Of a DNA stretch of 46,767 nt, positions 39,686 through 46,767 are shown piece by piece. The translations under genes and the position numbers were made by a program. The notes under the pieces are model-generated. The model did no database searches. It had not been told where the DNA came from and saw only the letters and a list, made by a program, of their open reading frames with translations. Source of the stretch: Pseudomonadota bacterium (GTDB taxonomy: Bacteria > Pseudomonadota > Gammaproteobacteria > Steroidobacterales > Woeseiaceae); the NCBI GenBank assembly GCA_022572185.1, contig JACZWL010000025.1, positions 1-46,767 of the forward strand. Reading direction: 5' to 3'. Numbering within the stretch: position 1 is the stretch's first letter; each line of letters begins with the position of its first letter.

Positions 39686-39762
39686 AGCCCACAAGTTTGC
39701 GCCAATGTCGTTCTCGCAGATTCCGGTCTGATCGTCGCTGGCATACACCATGAAAAACAATC

Positions 39763-39820
39763 ACAACTCGCCGAGCCCATCAACATAACCTTGTTGGACC
39801 ACTAGTAGGCGGCGAGTTGT
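39763..39820. terminator. Stem-loop spanning the M23 peptidase stop, with second copy of the CTAGTGGTCC repeat
   Basis: Perfect 11-nt arms ACAACTCGCCG (39763-39773) and CGGCGAGTTGT (39810-39820) enclose 36 bp. Read on the minus strand, the stem is followed within a few bases by TTGTTTTTC, as in a terminator. The loop carries 39776-39805, a near copy of the repeat at 34640. The peptidase stop TAG (39802-39804) is the second to fourth base of that repeat. The loop is long for a classical terminator. Confidence 0.5.
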
Positions 39821-40827
39821 TTTCCCAAATCCGGCGTCACTTCAGTCTCATTAGGGCCCTCAAACACGATTGGTAAAGACTCCAGGTGCCCTCCACCATT
39901 GCGCAGAACGACAAAATGCAAATGCGGTCCGCTCGAAAAACCAGTATTTCCGGAATCGGCGATATATTCACCGCGCTTCACTTCATCGCCGGGCCTCACG
40001 CGAATGGTGTTCCAGTTCAGATGAGCATAGACGCCAATCGTACCATCGTCGTGCAATATACGGACCAGGTTTGCCGATGCCCCCTGCTCTGCCGGGTCGG
40101 ATCCGGCGCGAAAATTCGTGCTGGCCACTTCGATAACTGTGCCTCCTCGAGCGGCATAGACGTCAGTTCCGACCGGCATTGCAAAATCGACGGCGTAATA
40201 ACTATCAGCGGTATTGTGCGTTACCTGAATAGGAAACGCCTGCGAGACCATGAATTTGTTTGCTATCGAAAACGGCGCACGATACGGACGGTGTGGCCTG
40301 TGTTCAGCGTTCGGATCCCCAAGCAGATACAAGAAGCGATAGCTGATATCGGGCACACCGACGTCGCCAACGGCATCCAGCTGCAGCAACTCAGTCTGGC
40401 TGCGGGGAGGCAAGAGCCAGTCCATTGACTGATCGGGTGGTGGTCGTTCGACATTTTCAAGTACGTCAAGCACGAGCACGAGCTCAACCGGCGCATGAAA
40501 ATCATTTGTTGCATGAAACTGAATTTTCCTGCCGACCAGACGATATGCCAGCGATACCTCCGGCTTCTTGAGCCCGCTGGGTAAATCACGCACTTCGGCG
40601 AGTGCCTCCGTCTCGGGAGCCCTGTCGGTAAATACCCACTCGCCGTCCGGGCCACGATATTTGTAGAGTGCCTGTGCCAGGCTGATTCCGGAAATGCCCA
40701 GCAGGATCGCCGAAATCAGAAGCGCTGATGATTTTGAACGAAGGTAGATCGCAGGACGGCAGCGCCCGAGACAAGCCCTACCCGATGTCGATGCGCTGCC
40801 AGCCATTTTCCGTGCGTCTGATTTCAT
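39802..40827 (-). CDS. Periplasmic M23 (LytM-type) metallopeptidase with DUF4124-like N-terminus
   Basis: A 341-residue protein with a membrane or signal segment (SALLISAILLGISGISLAQA). A DUF4124-like stretch follows (LYKYRGPDGEWVFTDRAPE), and the C-terminal lysostaphin-type domain covers residues about 200-325. Zinc-site features are the His in VTHNTADSYYAVDFAMPVG with its Asp, and the HLHF motif (GFSSGPHLHFVVL). It probably cuts peptide crossbridges or acts as an amidase activator. The 5' end overlaps the tandem HtrA gene by 50 bp; a second Met at 40806 reduces this to 29 bp. Coupled expression with that gene is likely. Confidence 0.85.
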   Translation of the reverse strand: MKSDARKMAGSASTSGRACLGRCRPAIYLRSKSSALLISAILLGISGISLAQALYKYRGPDGEWVFTDRAPETEALAEVRDLPSGLKKPEVSLAYRLVGRKIQFHATNDFHAPVELVLVLDVLENVERPPPDQSMDWLLPPRSQTELLQLDAVGDVGVPDISYRFLYLLGDPNAEHRPHRPYRAPFSIANKFMVSQAFPIQVTHNTADSYYAVDFAMPVGTDVYAARGGTVIEVASTNFRAGSDPAEQGASANLVRILHDDGTIGVYAHLNWNTIRVRPGDEVKRGEYIADSGNTGFSSGPHLHFVVLRNGGGHLESLPIVFEGPNETEVTPDLGKQLAAY

Positions 40828-43567
40828 AGGCTGGCCAGTATTGGTTGTCGAGCTTCAGAGTTATGATTTCTGCCGCACCATTCCATGTAATGGTCTTCAG
40901 GCGCACTGCCGATTTATCCTTCTTGCCCCTGACAACATCAACGAAGGTCTGCAGGTCCGGCGTCGCCTGGTCGTCCACTTCGACTATCCGCCGTCCGGCC
41001 CACAATCCGTAACGGGTTGCGGGAGATCCGTAACTAAAGAACGCGATATACACACCGTACGGATCAATACCTCGTTGCGCGGCCATTGCCCGGTGCGGAT
41101 CCTGCAGCAATGCTCCGGCCCAGGATACTGCCCGTTGTATTCCCAGCCCGTCCAGTGCAACCGTCTCAATTTCGAGCTGCTGTACAGCGCCGTCCCGCCA
41201 GGCCGTTACGACGACATCGGGCTTCTGCACTGCGCGCTCGAGCTCACGGAAGGTGGTAACCAGCTGCCCGTCGATCGCCAGTATCATGTCGCCGTTGCGC
41301 AGCTGGGCTGCGGCTGGCGACCCGGCCACGAGGCGCCTCACGCTCAATACGCGCCGGCCCTGCGGGTTGTAATTTTCGAGTTTTGACAGCCACACCTCGT
41401 CAAGTCCCAGTTTGCGGGCGGCAAACAACGGAGCATAGGCAAGCTCTGCTTGCAGCGAATACAACGGCCGTCCTGTCCGCACAAGATCGACGAGTTCGGT
41501 CACCAGATCACTGCCGACCCCGCGATTAAACTGGCCGGAATCATTGCCGCTCTGAAATGAAAAGCTGGACCACAGGCTGACGACACGTCCGCGTTTATCG
41601 AGCAGCACGCCGTCAACATCAGGCGGTGCATTCACCAGGTCAATGCCTTCCAGATTCGAATCCCGAAATCTAAGAGTGCGCGACAACGGTAGCGTCAACG
41701 GATCGACGGACGAGACGGTACTCGCCTGATGCACAAGCTGGTGGTCGCCTTTGAGACCAACGACCCAGACCTCGTCTCCGGGTTCGACCAGTTCGGTATT
41801 GAACGTTGCCGCCCTGACCGGTGTGTCGCCGATCGCCGCCGGATCGTAGGAGACCACCGCCAGGTTGTGCAGTGGGTGCACGTACTCAACCCTGCCCCGG
41901 ACTTCGAGTGAGCCTGCAAATGTGATGCTGACGTCCCCCAGTGCGACCGGAACCGTATTTCTGTCGACGACGACGAGACCCCGCTCGGTGTCAACGATCA
42001 GCCCGGTGCCGTAATAATTGCGGTCAGATACGCCGGATACCGTATAAGGCAGGTCGAAGGTGACGACAACAAGTGATGGCACTATCTTTCGAACACGCGG
42101 ATCGCTGTGACTGCTGAACCGCGCACTGCCGGTTTCTGCTGCAGAGCTGTCGGGGCCAGGCGCCAGGTCCCGGCAGGGCCAGATACCCGTAGTGTCATCT
42201 CGCTGACAATGCCGCGCTGGAAACCATCTCCTGTCCATCTCGATCGAGCGCACGATACTGTTGCGCGGGTCTTCTATGGTCTTGTACCGAATCGTCGTCC
42301 GATCGCGGTCGCCGAGACCGTTGAGGATCGCTTCGAGGTCAGCAATGCTGGCGACGACTATACCGCCGACTTCCGTGATTACCGCGCCGCGTGGTATTGC
42401 AGATCTCGACAACACATAACCGGGGTTTGCAACATACACGCCGTTTATCGGCCGATTGTAGTGACGAGCCTGCTGATACGACAGGTTGTGAACGATCGCA
42501 TCACCAAACTCCATGTACTCGTCCGGAGATATGCTGTGAAGATCGCCAACAAGCACTTCTTCGCTTATGTGACGCCCGCCCCTTTCAAGTTCAATGGTGA
42601 TCGTGTTACCCACGTTGTCATCGAAGATCGCCGCCAGCGGCACGAACTTCGTGACCAGTTCGCCGTTGATACGAAGCAATATGTCGCCCGGCGCCAGTTT
42701 GCCGGCGGCATCCGACTCGGGGATGACCTGCTCTACCGTTAGCATGCCAGTCTGTTCCGGATGCGACGAACGGACCAGCTGTTCGGTATCTTCCGTAAGG
42801 CCAAGTCTTCGCAGTTCATCATAGGGCTTGACCTGGAAAACAGTCTGCAACGTGCCGCGCGACACGGGCTTGCCGTCCTGCAGGAGTTTCAAAACTCGGG
42901 CAATACGATCGAGCGGCAGGAAGAAACTGCTCGCCGCCGAATTGTTCGCGCCGGCATTCAGCGCAACAACTTCACCCTCAATATTGACGACCGGCGATCC
43001 GGATGAGCCGCCGGACGTGCCCGATGCGGCCTGAAAATAGAAAGTGTTGAAATCGTTGTACTTGCCGCGACCGTAATCCGGCGCTCTTCGGTCGAGTCGA
43101 GCAATCGTCCCCGATAGAATCGAGAGCTGCTCGCCAGCATCGTTACCGACGACGCGGATCTCACGGCCAATGGCAGCTGCCCCCGGCACAAGGCGCAGTT
43201 CCGTCGGCTCGATATAACGCAATCCGCGCGGATCATATCTGAAAAAGCCGAAATCATGCACTGGATCACGATAGATCGGCGTCAGCCGCACTTCCTCATT
43301 GTTCAGAAAGATAGCCTCTGCCACGACCGGTCCAGGCGTTACAACGTGGCGGTTCGTCAGGATCAGGCCGCGTTTCGCATCGACGACGAACCCGGTAGCC
43401 TGTGTCGAAGAGTTCCACTCGGTATCGAATGCACGAGTGCTGTCAACGCGGATGGACACGATGCCCGACGAAATTTTTTCAATCGTGCCAACCCACGCTG
43501 GCTCTTCGGAGAACGCCGGCAGCGTGAGACAAATCGCGACCAACATCAGACCGATTCTGCTTGGCAT
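40778..43567 (-). CDS. Duplicated HtrA/Deg-like protein, one active and one degenerate protease domain, four PDZ-like domains
   Basis: A 929-residue exported protein with a signal peptide (RIGLMLVAICLTLPAFS). The first protease domain keeps the trypsin triad: His74 (LTNRHVV), Asp105 (PVHDFGFFRYD) and Ser189 (GTSGGSSGSPVV). PDZ-like domains follow at about 235-340 and 355-445. A second protease-like domain at about 490-700 aligns to the first but has Asn537, Asn568 and Asp652 at the three catalytic places. Two more PDZ-like domains lie at about 705-805 and 810-910. This plan is that of eukaryotic Nma111/Deg7 proteins. I chose the ATG at 43567 (AGGAGA just upstream) over one at 43675 because it begins the signal peptide. 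It overlaps the M23 peptidase gene. Confidence 0.88.
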   Translation of the reverse strand: MPSRIGLMLVAICLTLPAFSEEPAWVGTIEKISSGIVSIRVDSTRAFDTEWNSSTQATGFVVDAKRGLILTNRHVVTPGPVVAEAIFLNNEEVRLTPIYRDPVHDFGFFRYDPRGLRYIEPTELRLVPGAAAIGREIRVVGNDAGEQLSILSGTIARLDRRAPDYGRGKYNDFNTFYFQAASGTSGGSSGSPVVNIEGEVVALNAGANNSAASSFFLPLDRIARVLKLLQDGKPVSRGTLQTVFQVKPYDELRRLGLTEDTEQLVRSSHPEQTGMLTVEQVIPESDAAGKLAPGDILLRINGELVTKFVPLAAIFDDNVGNTITIELERGGRHISEEVLVGDLHSISPDEYMEFGDAIVHNLSYQQARHYNRPINGVYVANPGYVLSRSAIPRGAVITEVGGIVVASIADLEAILNGLGDRDRTTIRYKTIEDPRNSIVRSIEMDRRWFPARHCQRDDTTGIWPCRDLAPGPDSSAAETGSARFSSHSDPRVRKIVPSLVVVTFDLPYTVSGVSDRNYYGTGLIVDTERGLVVVDRNTVPVALGDVSITFAGSLEVRGRVEYVHPLHNLAVVSYDPAAIGDTPVRAATFNTELVEPGDEVWVVGLKGDHQLVHQASTVSSVDPLTLPLSRTLRFRDSNLEGIDLVNAPPDVDGVLLDKRGRVVSLWSSFSFQSGNDSGQFNRGVGSDLVTELVDLVRTGRPLYSLQAELAYAPLFAARKLGLDEVWLSKLENYNPQGRRVLSVRRLVAGSPAAAQLRNGDMILAIDGQLVTTFRELERAVQKPDVVVTAWRDGAVQQLEIETVALDGLGIQRAVSWAGALLQDPHRAMAAQRGIDPYGVYIAFFSYGSPATRYGLWAGRRIVEVDDQATPDLQTFVDVVRGKKDKSAVRLKTITWNGAAEIITLKLDNQYWPAYEIRRTENGWQRIDIG

Positions 43568-43658
43568 GTTCTCCTGATAACCCGTGTGCACGATTTCTCC
43601 TGTTTCCATGGTTTCTGGACTGACAGAAAACCACCCAGTTCCCTCTTTCCTTGAGATA

Positions 43659-43738
43659 GTCGGTGTTCCGACCAATAGTCGGCCCGGCCGACCATGCTGT
43701 CGATTCCCTCGACAGGGCCGAGCCCCGTCGCCTGGGGC
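43659..43738. repeat. Cluster of four short hairpins after gcvPB
   Basis: Four small inverted repeats lie in 80 bp: GTCGG/CCGAC at 43659-43672; a near-perfect 15-mer palindrome at 43678-43692; CTGTCGA/TCGACAG at 43697-43715; GCCCC/GGGGC at 43722-43738. The first two share ATAGTCGG-n-CCGACCA. They sit between the gcvPB stop and the tandem HtrA start, where gcv transcription may end or be processed. No T-run is present. Confidence 0.55.
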
Positions 43739-43745
43739 GCGACCC

Positions 43746-45218
43746 TTACTCTGACCTTACCTTGTAGGCGAGATCCAGATTTCTCGCTGCCTTCACGTCG
43801 TCCAGCCGCCGGACCGGCATCGTGTAAGGCGCTTCCTTGTGCCTCGCTCCATCCTTCTTCGCATCCTCGGCGATCGCGATCATCGCGTCAATGAAGCGGT
43901 CGAGGGTTTCTTTACTTTCTGTCTCCGTCGGCTCGATCAGCAGGCATTCGGGCACCAGCAACGGGAAGTAGGTCGTCGGCGCATGAAATCCGTGGTCCAG
44001 GAGGACTTTGGCGACATCCATCGCGGTCAGATCGAACGATCTCGACTCTTTCTTCAGTGTGATGATGAACTCGTGGCTGGCCCGCCGTTGCGGATATGCG
44101 AGTTCAAAGCCGGCATCCTTGAGACGCGCCTGCATGTAATTGGCGTTCAGCGTCGCGAATTCTGCGACGCGCTTCATACCGTCCCGCCCGATCATGCGCA
44201 TGTACACGTAGGCCCGCAGCAGTACCCCGGCATTTCCCATAAACGCCGACAGACGCCCTATGGTCTGCGGCAAATCGTCTTCTGTCAGCCAGTCGAAGAA
44301 CACCTCCCCATGGTCTTCTGTCTTACCGACGACTGGCACGGGCAAGAACGGCAGCAGACGTTCGCCGACGCCGACCGCACCCGAGCCGGGGCCGCCACCG
44401 CCATGCGGCGTCGAAAACGTCTTGTGCAGATTCAGGTGAATGACATCAAAACCCATATCACCTGGCCGGACTTTGCCGAGAATAGCGTTCAGATTGGCGC
44501 CGTCGTAGTAAAGCAGTCCACCCGCATCATGCACGAGTTCCTGGATTTCCATGATCCTGCGCTCAAATACACCGAGCGTGGAGGGATTGGTCAGCATGAT
44601 GCCAGCCGTATTGGGCCCCAGCGCTTTCTTCAGTGCCTCGATATCGATATCGCCCTCTTTATCCGTCGGCACTTCACGTACGATGCAGCCACACATCGTT
44701 GCCGTTGCGGGATTTGTGCCGTGCGCCGCATCCGGGACGATAATTTGGTCTCGTGCATGATCGCCCTGCGCGACATGATAGGCGCGAATCATTGCCACAC
44801 CCGCAAACTCTCCCTGCGCCCCGGCCATCGGCGTCAAAGAAACGCCTTGCATGCCGCTGACCGCCTTCAGCATTTCCTGGAGTTCATACATGCACTCGAG
44901 AAACCCCTGGCCGTAGCTTGCGGGCCCGAGCGGATGGCGGTGGATGAAGCCCGGCAGCATGGCCAGGGCATTACAGGCCCTCGGGTTGTATTTCATCGTG
45001 CAGGAACCGAGCGGGTAGAATTGCGTGTCTATCGAAAAATTCTCTTGCGACAAACGCGTGAAATGCCGGACGACCTGCAGTTCGGAAACCTCGGGCAAGA
45101 GCGCAGGCTCGTCTCTGAGAAATGCTTTCGGTATGCCGGCTTCGGCGGCTTCCGCAGGAGCCTGGGCAAATGCCCTGCGGCCCGGCCGCGATTTTTCGAA
45201 GATCAGTGCTTCGCTCAT
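43746..45218 (-). CDS. gcvPB: Glycine dehydrogenase (decarboxylating) subunit 2
   Basis: The PLP-carrying half of the P-protein of the glycine cleavage system, found as a separate subunit in some bacteria. The 490-residue protein shows [52 protein letters not shown] and the PLP Lys266 in [18 protein letters not shown]. It begins 40 bp after the tpx stop and works with GcvPA as a heterotetramer. Confidence 0.96.
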   Translation of the reverse strand: MSEALIFEKSRPGRRAFAQAPAEAAEAGIPKAFLRDEPALLPEVSELQVVRHFTRLSQENFSIDTQFYPLGSCTMKYNPRACNALAMLPGFIHRHPLGPASYGQGFLECMYELQEMLKAVSGMQGVSLTPMAGAQGEFAGVAMIRAYHVAQGDHARDQIIVPDAAHGTNPATATMCGCIVREVPTDKEGDIDIEALKKALGPNTAGIMLTNPSTLGVFERRIMEIQELVHDAGGLLYYDGANLNAILGKVRPGDMGFDVIHLNLHKTFSTPHGGGGPGSGAVGVGERLLPFLPVPVVGKTEDHGEVFFDWLTEDDLPQTIGRLSAFMGNAGVLLRAYVYMRMIGRDGMKRVAEFATLNANYMQARLKDAGFELAYPQRRASHEFIITLKKESRSFDLTAMDVAKVLLDHGFHAPTTYFPLLVPECLLIEPTETESKETLDRFIDAMIAIAEDAKKDGARHKEAPYTMPVRRLDDVKAARNLDLAYKVRSE

Positions 45219-45258
45219 CTCATTTCCTTGTTACCTGCCCAATTGATCTCATGCAGGC

Positions 45259-45774
45259 TCAGTCTTCTATTTTGATACCGAGCGCCTGATACGCCGCCGC
45301 GTAATCGGGTTCGCTCGAAAGGTCTTCGATTTGTTCCCGATGCACAACCGTGTTGTTTTCATCGAGTACGACAACGGCCCTCGAGAACATGCCGGCAAGC
45401 GGACCCTCGATGATTTGCACGCCATAGTTTTCACCAAAGCCCATGTGGCGAATGGCGGACAGCCCGACAACTCGCTGCAGAGACTGCTTATCGCGAAATC
45501 TCGAATGCGCGAACGGCAGGTCATAGGAAATCATCAGCTCCGCAATGTCATCGTAATCTTTGGAATACCTGTCGAATGCGATGACCGACTTTGCGCAGAC
45601 CGGTGTGTCGATACTCGGGAAAATATTGAATATCTTGCGCATGCCGAGCCAGTTCGCGAGTGTGACGTCTTTGAGGTCCGTATTGACCAGGGAAAAATCA
45701 GGGGCCTTGCTGCCGACAGTTGGCAGCTCCCCGTAGGTTCGGTATGTCCCATCCTGGTATGTGATTGTTGGCAT
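45259..45774 (-). CDS. tpx: Thiol peroxidase (Tpx family) with a single cysteine
   Basis: A 171-residue peroxiredoxin of the Tpx type: APDFSLVNTDLKDVTL, the peroxidatic Cys60 in FPSIDTPVCAKSV, DLPFAHSRF and PLAGMFSRAVVVLDE. Classical Tpx carries a resolving cysteine about 34 residues later (position 95 in E. coli, SRFC). Here that place reads SRFRDKQ and Cys60 is the only cysteine, so the enzyme would need an external thiol for recycling. The gene sits between gcvPA (34-bp gap) and gcvPB (40-bp gap) on the same strand, presumably one transcript. This is not the usual place for tpx. Confidence 0.92.
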   Translation of the reverse strand: MPTITYQDGTYRTYGELPTVGSKAPDFSLVNTDLKDVTLANWLGMRKIFNIFPSIDTPVCAKSVIAFDRYSKDYDDIAELMISYDLPFAHSRFRDKQSLQRVVGLSAIRHMGFGENYGVQIIEGPLAGMFSRAVVVLDENNTVVHREQIEDLSSEPDYAAAYQALGIKIED

Positions 45775-45808
45775 CGATCAGGTTTCCAATGTCAGATTCA
45801 TCGTTCGG

Positions 45809-46767
45809 TCAGGCGCTGCGTACCTTGCCCGCACTCATAATTTCCTGCAGAGCACTGGCGTAAGCCTCGAGGTCTGCCCGTGTTTTTGTTTCCGTTGCGC
45901 AGACGAGCAGCGCATCGCCAAGCTGCGGCAATTCCCGCGACAGGTCATAGCCACCGAGGATATCCCTCACGGCGAGCGCCTGCAGGACCGGCTCAACCGG
46001 ACGATCCAGCCGGATTCCCGCGTCATGAAAATGAGGGCCGTCGAATAATCGCTCCACACCGTCAATTTGCGTGAGCAGACCTATCAGCGCCGCTGTTTGC
46101 CGCTGTGATGCCAGCGCAACCCTCGCAAGCCCCTGATGGCCCAGCAGCGACATGTAGATCGTCGCCGCAGTTACCATAAGCCCTTGATTTGTACAGATAT
46201 TTGATGTCGCCTTCGCACGGCGAATGTGTTGCTCCCGGGCCTGCAATGTGAGCGTGAAACCCGGATTGCCGTCCAGATCCGTGGTCCGTCCAACGATGCG
46301 CCCCGGCATTTGCCGCACGAGCTTTTGCTTGCAGGCCATGAAGCCGAAATAAGGCCCGCCCGACGCCAACGGCACCCCCAGCGGCTGCCCTTCGCCGCAG
46401 GCGATGTCCGCGCCTTCCGACCCCCAATCACCCGGCGCTTTGAGCAGCGCGAGTGAAGTCGGATTTACGATCGCGATGACCAACGCGCCCTGTGCGTGCG
46501 CCCAGTCTGTCAGTTGATCGATTCGCTCGAGCGTGCCGAAGAACGACGGCTGCTGAATGACGACAGCGACCGGCGCTTCCTGATTACTCAATGCATCGAG
46601 ATTTGCCGTCCCGTATTTCAGGTCCAATTGCAGCCGATCGAAGGTCAGTTTCTGGCTGCCGGTGATCGCTGTAGCTACCTTCCGATACACCGGGTTGACG
46701 CCAGACGCGAGCAATACGCGTCTTGACTTCACCGTCCGATTCGCCCTGACGGCCATCAGTGCAGCCT
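45809..46767 (-). CDS. gcvPA: Glycine dehydrogenase (decarboxylating) subunit 1, 5' end beyond window
   Basis: The N-terminal half of the split P-protein. About 318 residues of roughly 450 are present; the frame is open to the right edge, so the start is missing. Segments include [55 protein letters not shown] and [19 protein letters not shown], all typical of GcvPA. The C-terminus ends in an unconserved tail. An internal ATG at 46756 is not the real start. Confidence 0.94.
   Translation of the reverse strand, partial: AALMAVRANRTVKSRRVLLASGVNPVYRKVATAITGSQKLTFDRLQLDLKYGTANLDALSNQEAPVAVVIQQPSFFGTLERIDQLTDWAHAQGALVIAIVNPTSLALLKAPGDWGSEGADIACGEGQPLGVPLASGGPYFGFMACKQKLVRQMPGRIVGRTTDLDGNPGFTLTLQAREQHIRRAKATSNICTNQGLMVTAATIYMSLLGHQGLARVALASQRQTAALIGLLTQIDGVERLFDGPHFHDAGIRLDRPVEPVLQALAVRDILGGYDLSRELPQLGDALLVCATETKTRADLEAYASALQEIMSAGKVRSA

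Noticed and set aside
39452-39760. A 102-codon minus-strand frame between the aminotransferase and the M23 peptidase
   Set aside because: It runs straight through the foldback repeat, overlaps the aminotransferase leader and has no recognisable domain; the repeat explains the open frame.

Overview
The window is a 46.8 kb stretch of mostly core chromosome from a gammaproteobacterium, probably from an uncultured or metagenome-assembled lineage. Gene order points there: gatCAB divergent from mreB; mreBCD-mrdA-rodA-mltB-rlpA-dacA-ybeD-lipB; murU-amgK divergent from lptD-surA-pdxA-rsmA-apaG-apaH; lgt-thyA-folA; split gcvPA/gcvPB. GC is roughly 55-60 percent by eye. A Woeseia- or Steroidobacter-like group is a guess from the TPR/FlgO-type protein and the split glycine decarboxylase. 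I see no rRNA, tRNA, CRISPR, prophage or complete insertion sequence.

Layout. 1-5250 (minus): sahR-metF-metH methionine-cycle operon with a dyad at the sahR start; the metH 3' part (1 to about 1.1 kb) has a different base composition and looks like another organism's metH joined in frame, so the left edge is probably an assembly chimera. 5468-9559 (minus): hslO and gatCAB. 9697-19306 (plus): an almost continuous cell-wall elongation block (MreB, MreC, MreD, PBP2, RodA, MltB, RlpA, DacA), ending in ybeD and lipB; a REP-like palindrome sits between mreB and mreC. 19434-22384 (minus): a GC-richer pair, a membrane TPR protein and an LpxD-type acyltransferase, where lipA might be expected. 22615-23946: a cytochrome P450 behind an operator-like promoter region. 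23982-32482: murU-amgK divergent from the lptD-to-apaH operon. 32546-34634 (minus): lgt-thyA-folA. 34770-36851: a YyaL-type thioredoxin-fold protein. 36881-39431 (minus): class IV aminotransferase, sulfotransferase-fold protein and D-alanine transaminase. 39802-43567 (minus): a 929-residue duplicated HtrA-like protein followed by an overlapping M23 peptidase. 43746-46767 (minus): gcvPA (cut by the window end), tpx and gcvPB.

How it fits together. Most genes serve envelope building and upkeep: rod-shape elongasome, peptidoglycan remodelling and recycling, LPS assembly (LptD, LpxD-like), outer-membrane protein folding (SurA), lipoprotein maturation (Lgt) and periplasmic quality control. The rest are one-carbon and amino-acid metabolism (MetF, MetH, ThyA, FolA, GcvP, transaminases).

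The most interesting points are: (a) the tandem HtrA whose second protease domain has lost all three catalytic positions; (b) a Tpx with only one cysteine encoded inside the glycine decarboxylase operon; (c) a family of intergenic palindromes, three of which begin at the TAG stop codon of the preceding gene; (d) a 163-bp foldback element upstream of the aminotransferase; (e) amgK with no standard start codon for its conserved N-terminus; and (f) the metH chimera.
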